DNA of 64,000 nucleotides from Leucaena leucocephala (taxonomy: Eukaryota; Streptophyta; Magnoliopsida; Fabales; Fabaceae). Positions 50,389 to 63,500 of the stretch are shown piece by piece (the first letter of the stretch is position 1; every line of letters begins with the position of its first letter). The notes under the pieces are model-generated. The model saw only the letters and a program-made list of their open reading frames with translations, was not told the DNA's origin and made no database searches. Location of the stretch: positions 10,129,001 to 10,193,000 of the forward strand of contig CM073515.1 of NCBI GenBank assembly GCA_037074615.1, written 5' to 3'. Both the position numbers and the translations under genes were made by a program.

Positions 50389-53300
50389 ATGGCTTCTGGG
50401 AAAATCTTCTTTTCTTTCGTTTGTTTTCTCAGTGTCTTTGTTTTTCTCACTAATGCTGTTACTGTTTCACACGATGGGAGAGCCATGATTATCGATGGCC
50501 GACGTAGGATTCTGATTTCAGGTTCCATCCATTATCCTAGGAGCACTCCTGAGGTACCTATAATCAATAATCTTGTGTGATTTTTTCTATCTGTTATGAT
50601 ACATAGCTCATATACACACATGAATCATTATCATTTATTTCTTTTCTTTATATATAATGTTGTAGATGTGGCCTGATTTGATTCAAAAAGCAAAAGAAGG
50701 AGGCCTTAATACGATTGAAACATATGTGTTTTGGAATGCTCATGAAGCAGTTCGTCGTCAGTATGATTTTTCTGGGAATAATGATCTCATCAGATTTCTA
50801 AAGACCATACATGAGGCTGGTCTCTATTCCATTCTTCGTATTGGTCCTTATGTTTGTGCCGAATGGAACTACGGGTATGTTTCTTTATTTAATGAGTTAT
50901 TATGTTTTTTTTTTGTAATTTTCAGTTTCAGTGTATATCATAATTCTTAATTGTTTTATTTTTCTTAGGGGTTTCCCTGTGTGGTTGCATAATTTGCCTG
51001 GTATTGAGATGAGGACGGCAAATGATGTGTTCATGGTAAGTTAATTATTTCCATTAAATTTTTTTAATTTATATGATTTTTTATGTATTACCACAATAAA
51101 ATTACTTATATGTTTTCATTTTTTTTTTTGCAGAATGAGATGCAAAATTTCACTACATTGATCATAAATAAGATAAAAGAAGAGAAACTTCTTGCTTCCC
51201 AAGGAGGTCCTATAATTATCGCCCAGGTACGTGTATATATATATAGTAGTTCATGAATTGATTTTTTTAAGAAAAAATATGCAATTATAAAACTAATTTA
51301 ATTTATTAAATTGATTTGTTTTCTTGAATTAATAGATTGAGAATGAGTATGGGAATGTTATGGATCCTTATGGAGATGCTGGGAAAGTGTATATAGATTG
51401 GTGTGCTTCCATGGCTGAGTCTTATGATATTGGAGTTCCATGGATCATGTGCCAACAAAGCAATGCTCCTCAACCAATGGTAAAATTAATTACCAAATTA
51501 AATTTAAATATTTTTCAAACTTTTATAATAATGATCCTGCTCTAATTAATCGATTCCTTTTATCAGATCAATACATGTAATGGTTATTATTGTGATCAGT
51601 TCACACCCAATAATCCCAATAGTCCTAAGATTTGGACTGAGAATTGGGTAGGATGGTAAGTCCCAGATCACTTTATTTTAATTTTTATTTTTGTTTATGA
51701 ATAATTAATTTATTTATTTTTCGTAATTATTATTTTTATGATTATTACTATTAAAGGTTCAAAAGTTGGGGTGCCCAAGATCCACATAGAACAGCTGAAG
51801 ATGTTGCCTATGGCGTAGCCAGATTCTACCAAACCGGAGGAACCTTACAAAACTATTATATGGTAAATTATATCAATATATATATTAAATGCATCAAAAT
51901 AATAAAATCATAAGATGACGAGTCATGAAATTAAATATCGTTTTATCGTGACAGTATCATGGTGGAACCAACTTTGGTAGAACTGCTGGTGGTCCATACA
52001 TTACAACCTCGTATGACTATGATGCTCCTCTTGATGAATTTGGTATGTCAATTTGATTGATTCTTTATATTATATATATGTTTGATCAACATGAGTTTAA
52101 ATGAATGTGACATATATAAACTCTGATTCAATTATTAATTTGCAGGAAACATTGCTCAACCAAAATGGGGCCATCTCAAGAAACTTCACGAAGTTCTGAA
52201 ATCAATGGAGACAAACCTTGTCTATGGCGATGTCAAGGAAACTGATCTTGGTAACTCTGTCATAGTAAGTAATTATAAATAAACAAGAACTATTCATTAA
52301 TGTTGGTGGAAATTGAAGTTGTTAACTAATAATGTTTGATCAATGTTGAAAACGTACGTTGTATAGGCGACCGTGTATGCTACAGAAGGATCAACGAGTG
52401 TGTTCTTGAGCAACAGCAACACTACTTCTGATGCAACTGTCACTTTCAATAGAAAGCAATACACTGTTCCTGCTTGGTCTGTTACCATTCTTCCTGATGC
52501 CGAAACTGCAGATGAAGAGTATAACACTGCAAAGGTGAGATTTTCTGTGAATTATGAAACCCTAATTTTGAATGGAAGTGTCTTACAAAAAGAATCTAAC
52601 ATATATGTGTTGTTCATTCTTTGGGAAAAATTAGATTAATGTTCAAACATCAGTGAATGAACATTGGGCAAACGAAGCTGAGAAGCAGCCAGAATCACTG
52701 AAGTGGGTGTGGAGGCCTGAGAATATTCATAATGCTCTTCAAGGCAAATCTCATTCTTCTTCAAAGAAACTCATTGATCAGAAGGAAGTAACCGCTGATG
52801 CGAGTGACTACCTTTGGTACATCACCAGGTAATTCAAATCATTCTCTTGTTTTAATCTCTATTATTATATATAACAATTTATTAATTCTAGTTCTGAAGG
52901 CCTAACAATATATTCAATTTTCTTTCTTTCCTATATATAGCCTTCATCTTGACAAAGATGATCCTATTTGGAGCAATGATATGTCTCTTAGAATCAACGC
53001 AAGTGGACAAGTAATTTATGCATATCTCAATGGACACCATATTGGTAAAAGGAATATTGCTTTGCACTGCTCCATTTGCTCATTTATAAACTATATGATT
53101 TAGCTTGATTAACATTGTGTTGATTTGATGGATACGTAGGAACTCATTACGCTAAATATGGAGTTCTTTACAATGATGAGGTTGAATTTAAGATCAAGTT
53201 GAATAAGGGAAAGAATGTTATCAGTTTGCTCAGTGTTACTACTGGACTACAGGTATACCATCAGATTTATCTATATATACTAAACAAATTTATTTTACTT

Positions 53301-54349
53301 TTGATATAATTATAATGATATATCTCTTTTTTTGAAAAGAATTATGGGTCGTTCTTTGACACATGGCACACCGGCTTAGTTGGACCGATTGAGGTGGTCA
53401 GTAGAAAAGGTGACGAGACAATCATCAAGGACTTATCTTCTCACAAATGGCATTACAAAATTGGGTTGGATGGTTGGGACAAGAAGTTCTTTAGTGAAGA
53501 AGCTAATTCTAAGACCAGATGGGCATCAGACAGATTGCCCACAAACAGAAGCTTCACTTGGTACAAGGTACTTGACAATTTACAAATTATATTATTTCTT
53601 GTTAGTCCAATAATTAAAATGTAGCTAGATAACTGATTTATTCATCTTTGAAATTAAATTTGGTAGACCGCATTCAAAGCTCCTCTTGGAAAAGACCCTG
53701 TGGTGGTGGATTTGGAAGGACTTGGTAAAGGATTTGCTTGGATCAATGGTAATAACATTGGTCGCTATTGGCCTGCCTACTTGGCTGCAGAAGATGGTTG
53801 CAGCAATGATCCTTGTGATTATCGTGGTGAATATTCATCCACAAAATGTGTTTCTAACTGTGGAAAGCCAACACAAAAATGGTATCATGTTCCTCGATCG
53901 TTCCTCAGAGACGGTGACAACACATTGGTTTTGTTGGAGGAGATGGGTGGAAATCCCTCATATGTGAATTTCAGAACAATTAGTGTTGGAACTGCCTGTG
54001 GAAATGCCTACGAGAACCACACTTTGGAACTATCTTGCCAGAGTCGTCCAATTTCTGCCTTTAAATTTGCCAGTTTTGGGGATCCTCAAGGAACCTGTGG
54101 TTCATTTACCAAAGGCACATGTGAAAGCAGCAACAATGCTTTGGCAATTATAGAAAAGGTAATTAATTAATCTCTTAATTTATGCACGCATTCATTATTT
54201 AAAGACTAATTTATCTTAATATACTTGACATTATGACGCAGGCATGTGTGGGTAAACAGACTTGCTCCATTGATGTTTCAGAGGAGACATTTGGGTCAAC
54301 CGATTGTGGAGATATTCCAAAGAGACTTGCTGTGGAGGCAGTTTGTTAG
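50389..54349 (+). CDS. BGAL: Beta-galactosidase, glycoside hydrolase 35, with SUEL lectin domain
   Basis: Sixteen exons: 50389-50553, 50666-50874, 50969-51035, 51134-51226, 51336-51479, 51567-51655, 51757-51862, 51955-52042, 52146-52264, 52367-52534, 52635-52828, 52941-53044, 53140-53252, 53340-53567, 53667-54158 and 54242-54349, giving 828 residues. Residues 1-24 are a signal peptide, so the enzyme is secreted to the cell wall. The GH35 domain has SGSIHYPRSTPEMW, GPYVCAEWNYGGFPVWL and IENEYGN with acid/base Glu182. The nucleophile is Glu251 in WTENWVGW. Beta-sandwich domains follow. From about residue 738 (GTACGNAYENHTLELSC) there is a Cys-rich galactose-binding lectin (SUEL) domain, ending KRLAVEAVC. 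Plant enzymes of this class remove galactose from wall galactans, xyloglucan or arabinogalactan. Sequence and lectin tail resemble the Arabidopsis BGAL7/BGAL15 group, often reproductive in expression; the exact orthologue is uncertain. Confidence 0.94.
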
Positions 54350-54740
54350 AATTTTTAATTTGATAAAAAAATTAGGTTTAGTCCTATATTAGGTTAGTTT
54401 GTTAATTTAAGTTTCTTTTTCCTTTTTTGTTTAAAGTTTTATTTGAATTTTCGGTTGTGTACATATTATAATCTTTTGAGTCTACTTTAAATAATAATAA
54501 TATTTAGTTATATGAATTTTATGTCTGCGCTTTTTTCTCCAACGTTATCTTTGGTCATCCTATGTTTGGGCATATATTTAAAAAACCAATAAAAAAGAAA
54601 AAAGAAAAATTGACCCTCTTAAAAAGTCTAATAGAAAATTTCCATATATTGGAATGTTTAAATTTATTTCTCATCCACGTATATGTAATATCCATATATA
54701 AATTAGGGAAAATGGCCCAAAAAACTCTGGAAAATGGTGA

Positions 54741-55438
54741 AACTCAAATTAGAACTGTAATATTTACAAATAATACAAAGGTATTTTAAAATTCTGGATA
54801 AAAAAAAACTAGAATGCTAAATTATTCACCCGCAAGATGCTAAACTTTTGTCTGTTCGACTCACTTTCAATTTTTTTCAGTCGATATAAAGGGTATTTAC
54901 ACGAAATCTTCTCCAGAGTCTTCATCTTCTTTTGCCTATCGGTCAAATGCAGCATTTTTCTTGTATCATGTTTTTCATGACTCAACTTGAATATGGTATA
55001 CGACCATAATAACAGAAAGGGAAAAGAAATGGAAGTTCTTGCTGTCCTAGCATTTTACATAATTATGTCAATGAGAGGACCTGCAGATGAACTTGAGAGA
55101 GGACAAGCATTTTGATATTTTCACCTAAAACTTCAAAATACCAGACTGAGTTCTCGTACCTATTTGTCCTTTGTAAATGTAATTTCAAATTATGAAATCC
55201 TTGTTATTCCAATAATTAAAATGTAGCTACATATATCTTTGAAATTAAATTTGTTAGACGACATTCAAAGCTCCTCTTGGAAAAGACCCTGTGGTGGTTG
55301 ATTTAATTGGTAAAGGATTTGCTTGGATCAATGGTAACGACATTGGTTGCTATTAGCCTGTCTACTTGGGCTCAAAAAGACTGACAAATAAGAAACCTAA
55401 ATTGGGACTATAATATTTATAAATGACACAGAGGTGTG
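54741..55438. repeat. Direct repeats bracketing the BGAL scrap
   Basis: 54741-54785 and 55393-55438 are related in the same orientation: aaattagaactgtaatattt and aaattgggactataatattt, then aaataatacaaaggt and aaatgacacagaggt. They may be ends of a decayed mobile element or marks of a duplication. Confidence 0.5.
55201..55380 (+). pseudogene. Truncated copy of BGAL intron 14/exon 15
   Basis: Matches 53599 to about 53794 of the upstream gene, including intron sequence (ccaataattaaaatgtagct), the acceptor and the exon start (cattcaaagctcctcttgga, then aaagaccctgtggtgg). It has lost two short pieces and carries a stop where the gene has a Trp codon (attagcctg against attggcctg). Because intron sequence is included, it arose by DNA duplication, not by retrotransposition. 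Confidence 0.92.
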
Positions 55439-57114
55439 AGGATCTATTTTGGCATTTCGAAGTTTGGGGTAAAAGTTCAAAATGCCCATCCTCATCATAT
55501 CTACAAAAATCATGAGCTTCATCATATCTGGGTCTGCGATTTCACCTTCAAATGCTCAAACTTTGCTGCTGGTAGAAAACGCTAGTTCTCTCAGCACAAG
55601 TGACAGCATTCATCATTGCAATGCACTCAGCCATCAGAGCAGAGTCAGCCTTAGATAAGTTGACTGGTATTTGGTATATTGCACTTTAGGGAGGCATTGG
55701 TCGAAATTTGTCATATTAATGGATTTCATATTTGTTAGAAGATTTTGTATTATGAAATAAATTTTATATTAAAGATTGGTGTATAATTTTTCTAAAGATG
55801 TTATTATATAGGCTTCTCTAAGTTGTTTGTAATGTTTCCTGCGCATCAAGCACGTATTTTGTATTGTTATATGATCTAGTAAAAGTATAGTGTGTTTATC
55901 TATCTTAAGTTTCAATAAAATTGTCTTTATATTAAAAACTTAGTTACGATTAGTCAAATTAATAACTTTATATAAAAAAATGTCTTTATATAGATGGACA
56001 GACTGGCCATATAGAATGACTTAATTGCTATTCTTTTATATTTTTTTATGGTTATTTATAATCATAATTATAATATATATGTGAATATATACATCATATA
56101 GTAAATGAGATAAACTTTATTATTTATGACTTATGGTTTGATTTCTTATAACTTGATTTCAAATCCATGTGAATGCAGAGAACATATTCTGGAAAGTTAT
56201 TCTCAAGAGGGCGCTTGACAATGTTTAAATATAATATAATTAGATAGCAAAGATAAAGTTTGCAATTTCTTGATTCATAGAAATGCAACTTTGGAGAATT
56301 CCAACAGTAACTGATGAGGAATCAATAAAAATAAAGTAAATAAGCATCCTACGCACTGAATATGGATTCCATAAATTTTACAATGCTAGCCCTGCAAATT
56401 AGTCAGCTACCACTCACAAAGGCAAACCAAAAAAACAATGCCTTGGTGTTTGGTGAAGGAGAAGAATGACAACACAGATTCTGTCCAACTCCAAGAAGCA
56501 AGCCATGAAAATGTTCCATAATAATATGAGGCCATGTTTTTCTGTCCACACTTATAATACAAGCTACTAGGAAAAACTTACGTAATTACAGAAGAGGAGA
56601 AGAAAAAAATTTCTGAGGTTCATCACGACCAAGAAGGCAATCGATCTTCAGCTCTAGATCTATCGTTTGGCCCAGAAAGAGTAATCTGCCATTATTGATT
56701 AACCCATTTACAGTTCAGCAATGCACACCAAAAAAATAGGAATAGAGAAGAACAGAACTTCGTACATTTACAATATATTGAATCCAAGTTAAAAGTGGAA
56801 ATCCAAGCTCGAGCATTTTTTGGGACAAATTTGGAGCCATACATTTGTCTGTGTGAGTGTATAAATTAAGCTTTCGAGTTCAGCTTATTAAATAAAAAAA
56901 AAAACTGCTTAATATGTTGCTGAAGCTCCTTGACAGCCAGAGTAAAACTCTGTCGAATTTATATGAACATGTTGCTAAAGCTTGTTGTGTATATATAATG
57001 CACACACTGAGCCAAAATTTCAATGTTTCAACAAGTCAGACTAGAATTGATCACAAACAGCTTAAATTTGATTAGAAAATTCAAATGAGATGAATGCTTA
57101 AATTTTGACAAATA

Positions 57115-60100
57115 TCAATTTGAACATAAAACTTTGCCTTGGAGTTCAGAAAGTCTTACATTGCAGTCAAATGCGAACCTCCTGGCAAGCATAAGAGCTG
57201 CATTCCTATCACGCTCTGTTTCGAATGCTAATACGAAAGACAGCCCTTGCTTTGCTTGCCAACATACCGCCTGAGCTGCAGCATTCCCACCTCCTCTAAC
57301 TCCACATAGCTAAACCAAAAATAAACAAAATCCTATATATTAGCTGAATTAATGTGCCATCAAAGACACCAGAAGGAAAATATAAAGTCAGCTTCCAGCA
57401 CAAGGTTTAACTATGAACAAAGAAATCCACCAGAGAGAGAGATTTGTTCAACAAAGGTTAAAACAATGTTTACTGCACCAACTATTCAAGTCCTGTATCC
57501 ATGTGTTATTTTCTAAATTTGCCAAAAAAAATTATAGTTCATAAAGATTTTTTCTCCCTTACATTATAGGTTGTCACTTAGAAAAAGAATCATCAATATT
57601 AGAGACAGCATTTACAACTTGAAATACCTGCATGGAACTTGAATAGTATTCTTTGGCAATCGTTGCCTTTCCTTTACAAAGCTTCATCCTCATTTTCCCA
57701 ACATGAAGAACATGAATAGATTCACTTGAATGATGTGAATCATTCATATGAGTTACAACCACCTGCAAAGTGGCAATATAATTATAGTTATAATCACAAC
57801 CGTTTTCATTTTATTTTCATACCGAAACGAAGAGAAAGTATATTTAGAAACAACAATTCACTAACACCCTGTTTGGATGGGAAGCAAATATGGAAGGAAA
57901 AAAAACTAGGAGAGAAAACACATTTTCTCCTGTTTGGACAAGGGGAGAAAACTGGAAGAAAGGAAAAGTAGGGAGGAAAATAAGTAAGTGTAATGATGAC
58001 ATACATTGAATTCAGTATCATGTTTACGCGCAAGTGCTTCTACATAGGTTCCCAAACCAGCAGCTGCATGAGAATACTAAATCAAACTCCATTGACATGG
58101 GAACACACCTATCATCTATTTCTACGTTATCGGTTTTATAAAGAACAAAAGATATCAATATTTGAAACCACATGTTGATGACCATTAAATTCATCAAGCA
58201 TGAAAAGCAGGATTTTAAACAAACCTGAATCAATTGGACCAGTGGTTGACAATATGATGTTGTGGCTTCCTGAAATAATATCAACTTGTAATGCATGTCC
58301 AACATCAAAAGGTTCAGGGGCATAGACTGATTTGGTAGCTCCTGTAAAAGAAAAAGTTTCATCACATAACATAAAAGAAAAAGAATTACAAAAGGAATAA
58401 ACAAATTGTGACAGATTTTATAATAATTCATGCTGCAAAATTACACATCTAGGAAATGGTGGCAATTCAGGGCATTAGTGCACTGCAGCACAGAGGTTGT
58501 TCATAAATAAGAGGGTTGCATTGCTATGCATATCAGGATTTAATTGGTTTAAGGAAGTTGTAGAGTAGCATATGAGCCTTTTTATGTGTGCGCACATCGT
58601 TGTCTTTCTGTTAGATGTCAGAGTCTGTTATAGTAAAGAAGGAAAGTTGGGATGTGACCGACATTCATCAGGTTCTGGCTTGTATAAGCATGGAGTAGGG
58701 GATAGAGAAAGGTGTGAAGGATTTTATTCTTCTGAATGTTACCAACTATGCCATACCAGAAGTAGAGGAAAACTTCAAGCAAAAGCCAACTGCCTTACAG
58801 CTTAACATCAAAACACTAAAACACGAAAAAAAAATGCTATTTTCCAAAGTAAAATGTATTAAATTTTGGCAGATATACCTGAAATAAGTTTTCTTTTAGC
58901 ACATTCGGATGATACACGATACCACTGAATTGAACATTTTGAAAAACCTGGGGCATTCTCGGAGCAGGGTTGAATTTCTAAATATGAACCTAACACTTCA
59001 GTCCCTTCTAGTTCATATAAATGGGGAATATTTTCCCCACCTCTCTTTATCCTTCCTAACTGGAGAGTACAATGGAGGATAAGTCAGTGGGGCAAAAAAC
59101 AAAGGAAGAAAAATTGCAACAGAAGAATAATCAAGCCAAAATAATAATTTTCATCGTTGAATACTCCATCACACCACATAGCACATTATGCAGAGATCTT
59201 CTAGTTGATCTCAGATATCGTCTTCAAGAAAGAATGGAAAACTTGCAAGTTAACATCATACCAAAATTGTTTTCCAAGATGATTTCAAAAAATCACATAT
59301 AGCTAATAACCATTAAATGAAAACGGAAACAGCCAAATCAAGGTGATTATGGCAAAATAAACAATGCAGGCAATATAACACATTCTAGTGCAATGGCCAA
59401 AATACAGAAAATCAATCGAAATTTTCAACAAAATCTTAAATCTCATCATAATGCGTTATATCATAGTTTATCAACAACCAAATCAAGAAACAAGCTGTAA
59501 AACCAAATAAATATTATCCACTATTAGACATGCTTGAAACATAACTATACCGATAGAGGAAAGATTATGATTAAATATAGCATACTGCTTCAGAAACCAG
59601 GCTTCCCTCGACAATTACCTAAATCTCATAAAACATTCATATAAGAATCTCTTCAACATGGACATAAGATTGTAAGGGTACCTCTTTTTGAAGTCGCACA
59701 TAATGTCTAGACTTCTCCGCAAGTTGAGCCCTCAATGCTTGAAGCTCATGCTCCATATCCATAACCTAAAAATTAATAATCAATGCATTCATTTATTTAA
59801 TACCACGTGATAAAATATTCAAATAACAACAATAATCTCCATGCTAAGGGGGATGAAGGAACAAATATTTAATACCTTGCTTGGCTGATGCAGCATTTTG
59901 ATTCTTCGAGCCTCTTGAACCTCCTTCATCAATTGTTCTAGGTTCTAAAGTTCCAGCAGAAATCAATTTTAATGAAATGAAAATAACATAATTGATCCAC
60001 ATTTGCTGGATCCAATTAAATTTTCTACAGGAAACCATTACTTTGATAAATGCTGGATCTTTTTCTTCACAAAAAGAAAGAAAGAAAAAACAAGGGGAAC

Positions 60101-63000
60101 ATATCTTTAAATTGTGAGAAATGTTGTGCTAGAGTACAGGTTGATACTCAGGCAATAAGAGTTTTACAGGAAGCACTTCAAGCCTTCCAATAAGATTTTG
60201 AGATTCTAAAACTTGAGATGCCCTACTATAACCTTCCAAGCAGATACTCCAGATCAAAGAACAGAACACCAACTTTAGAATTTCCCAGTCTCTCTTTACC
60301 AGCTTTATGCATGTAAAACCAATTTATGATTTCATTTTAACATGGGCAATATTCACTAACAATAATGAACTCCTTTCCTTAGATTTTGGGGATTTCTAAA
60401 TAATAGATTCTTATAAAGAATGTTTTGACAGGTCATTGGAATTTCTAGTGATATTGCTCCTCCCTCACATAAACCATAGCTCTTACTTGCCTGAAGATCT
60501 ACTCTGGGATAGAGCTTTTTTCAAGGCCTCCCTTTAGTACTCAGGCTATGATTAGTTCAAGGAAATCTTATAGACCATTAAAAGAGATTTATTTTACTGA
60601 TAAGCTATTTTTGTGGGGCCTGTTTCTTTTGGTGCCTTTGTCAGGGAGGAAACTGGAAAAGGGCAAATTCCTCTTAAAGTGTTTCCATGGCAAAACAAGC
60701 TAATTGCATTTGAAAAAAGTACAGCATTGTATAGCTTGAAAATGCCTTTCTAGACTAGAAGCCCTGCTACAATAACATTAAACAAGAATTCCAAAGGTAA
60801 ACCCCCACAGCTAATTGGAATTATGAATTATCTTACAACCTAAAAGCAACAGCTACTAGAATTTAGTCATAAGCACCCCTAGAGTAGCTTTCCAATCTTT
60901 CACTTCTTGATTAATGGATCCAATGCACCTCTAATAGAAATTAAACAAACCTCATCGGATGCAACATGGCATCAATAAGGTGAGGCATCCCACAGATGTA
61001 AAAGACAAACCCAGCATTCCTAGTTGCCTGCCATGAGAGTACATATTAACCTAACTTTAAACAGTATGATCGACCTACATATTGCTCCCATCAAAGCAAT
61101 GAGAAGAAAGCAACAACATATAAGAGGCTACATCTAAGAAAGCAGAGAAGGGGGCAACACTAGAATAAGAGATGAGGCATAATAAGAAAAGCCAAGAAAA
61201 GAGTGTTCTGTAGTAAAAACGAGGAGGAAAAACGCTAAAATCCCTGATGAATAACATAAATTCGTATCAAAGTTTCACATTTTCTTCATTTCCCCTTCCT
61301 CTTTCAAGGTCTAAATAGAGCATGACTGATAATTTAAGAAAACAAGTAAACATAGAAATCCCCAACATAAAATAACAAAGTCAAATGTGAACCAATAAAT
61401 CTAATTCGTCCACCATCACCAAACAAGTAAACATAGAAATCCCCACTCTAAAATTTCAAGCACTATGAATAACAAGAACATGGACTAACCTGCTTCCCTG
61501 TGGCTCGAGATATTCTGTCATGTTCTTGCAGGGCCGCCTCCACCCTCTGAACTGCTGTTCTTGCATTCTCTATTTCAGCACGAGCAAAAGCCCTTTCCTC
61601 ATCTACAAGTTTCTTGGCCTCTTCAGAAGCCTATAAATGAATTTAAACTCTTAGCAATGGAGAAGGATATTTGTTAATGCCAGCAAGTATAGGAGATACA
61701 AACTGAAAAGTAAACGTACTTCTATTATAACTAGGAACTAATATATTGAATTATTAGTCTAAATCTAAACATATGGTAAAATGTAAAGTTCTAGCGCCTT
61801 ATATTTCAAGGAAGGTAAAATTAATAAGCTTCAGCAAGTTTAAGGACAACCGTTACATTTTGAGGATGTCCATTGTGTCCAAGATACTAATCAAACAAGT
61901 ATAGCAATGATCAATTTATGAAAGGATGCATGTGTCTTTTTGTGTTTAGAAGGTAAAATTGTGTCTGTTAATTATTGGATAGAATAGCTTTTTGTGGCCT
62001 ATCATGGATGTCCAACGCATAGGTTCATTAGAGAAGAGAATATCGTATTCGGTTCGTTCTTTTTCTTTAGGAATTACGAGGATATATTATGCTCCTACAA
62101 TTTCTCTTGCTTCAAAACATAATTTATTTCTTTTTCACATAAATATTTGAGCAGAGAATTTTACATCACCTGCTTAAGAAAACATGCCAGTTTCTTCACC
62201 TCTGACTTCTCTTGAATTAATTCCCCTTCCCTTTGTGTCAACTGAACTGCCAGAGCTTCAACCTAAAGAAGACACACACGAAGTTAAAGTATGTTTGCTT
62301 AAAGAATTTAACACGCCCGCGCGCGAGAGAGAGAGAGAAGAAAAAGGCAAAAAAAGAAAAAGGTACCCAAAACTAACCATGGCAATAGCTTCCACTATAT
62401 CATCTTTGTTTCTTCCTGCCACACGTCCTTTTAAGGATTCCAGGGCATCTCTAAGCTTCTTCAAAAGAACATGTTTTTCCAATGATGCTGCTTCTCTAAG
62501 TCTAGCCTGAATTTTCAAGCATATAAGCCACAATAAAGGCTACTTTTGCATATGATAATTAATTATTATCTGAGGACTAAAACCATAAAAAATAAAATAA
62601 AATTACGCAAAATTTCTCACATTGGAAAAGAGCTACCAAATGTTCAGTATTGTTTAGCCTCACATAGAAGAATTATAGGAACATGAAAATTATTTCAACA
62701 GCTAGAAAGAAGAATAACCTCTTCAGACAACTTAGCAGCAGCAGCCAAACCCTTCTCAAATTTATTGGCAAGATCACGAACAGATAGACGCTTCTGCTGT
62801 TCCAAAAGCTGTGCAGTCTCACGTGCAACAACCTCTTTCATGGATGTCACTTTCGGGTCATCCTTCGTCTCAATGATCTGATTGTTAGCTCCGATTTTGT
62901 AACTTGGAAACCGACTAGAAGCAAACACAACATCAGCTGAAACTGCAGGCAAAGCCACCTTTTGCATTGTATCCCCAAAGTCACGCGTAATTCTCGTCAT
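57115..63000 (-). CDS. SCAB: SCAB-type plant actin-binding/bundling protein
   Basis: Eleven coding exons, in gene order: 63000-62719, 62506-62378, 62262-62170, 61630-61490, 59944-59876, 59765-59682, 59059-58879, 58341-58225, 58063-58005, 57762-57628 and 57309-57115. They give 494 residues against about 496 for Arabidopsis SCAB1. The N-terminus (MTRITRDFGDTMQKVALPAV) is the family hallmark. Residues about 60-265 are coiled coil rich in Glu, Lys, Ala and Leu, including the actin-binding part and dimerisation region. Residues about 266-494 correspond to the fused Ig and PH domains (ATKSVYAPEPFDVG, ESIHVLHVGKMRMKLCKGK, KEYYSSSMQ, MLARRFAFDCNV). SCAB1 bundles and stabilises actin filaments in guard cells during stomatal closure and binds phosphoinositide through the PH part. 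Which SCAB paralogue this is cannot be told. All eleven junctions keep frame with canonical GT-AG sites. Confidence 0.93.
57863..57990. repeat. Decayed MITE-like stretch in SCAB intron 9
   Basis: Contains ccctgtttggatgggaag and, inverted or duplicated inside, tctcctgtttggacaaggggag, with a purine-rich right half. Similar tgtttgga termini mark the Tourist-like elements at 13436 and 16258, but no target duplication was found. Confidence 0.35.
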
Positions 63001-63500
63001 CGTTTCAGGCTATTTACTCTGCCAATCGCAAAGATTGAACATCTCATAGATCCTTAGAGCAAGCTAAACGATTTTGCTAGCATACATTATGAGAAATGCT
63101 TAAACTGAACAAGGCATTAAGCAAAACTAAATCATTACATTACACCCAATGAGCTAATTGAAGTCAAACAAAATAATGAGAATGGCGTTGAGAAAATGAA
63201 ACTAAATCCTAATTCTTTGTGCATTTACTTCTCATATACTTTGTAGGCTTTGACTGGAGAAAATCAAGAAAAGGCTATCAAAAAAGACAAAAAGGGGAAG
63301 CTTGAACTTACAGATAAGGAGAAAATAATTTAATGGGGTACTTAGGATTGAGATTCTCGGATCAAATGCAAAGGCGAAACTCCAAATGGGGTTATTCAAG
63401 AACAGGGCTGTGATCCGAAAATGATGCCTTTAGATTGAGAGAGAAAAAGAAAGATGGTTTCTTTAAGAAAAGAGAACAGGACGTGTTGCTCGTTGTTTGG
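63001..63500 (-). other. SCAB-type gene 5' UTR with a probable leader intron
   Basis: On the minus strand a donor-like site (ttatct/gtaagttc near 63312) and an acceptor-like site (gattggcag near 63022) bracket about 290 bases directly before the start codon. The GC-richer sequence at 63320-63480 looks like a transcribed leader. Confidence 0.45.

Larger units (their letters stand above)
54350..57114. other. Intergenic between BGAL and SCAB-type gene
   Basis: BGAL 3' UTR, then a BGAL pseudogene scrap at 55201-55380 bracketed by two similar segments (54741-54785 and 55393-55438). From about 56300 to 57114 the less AT-rich sequence is probably the 3' UTR and flank of the minus-strand SCAB gene. 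Confidence 0.5.
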
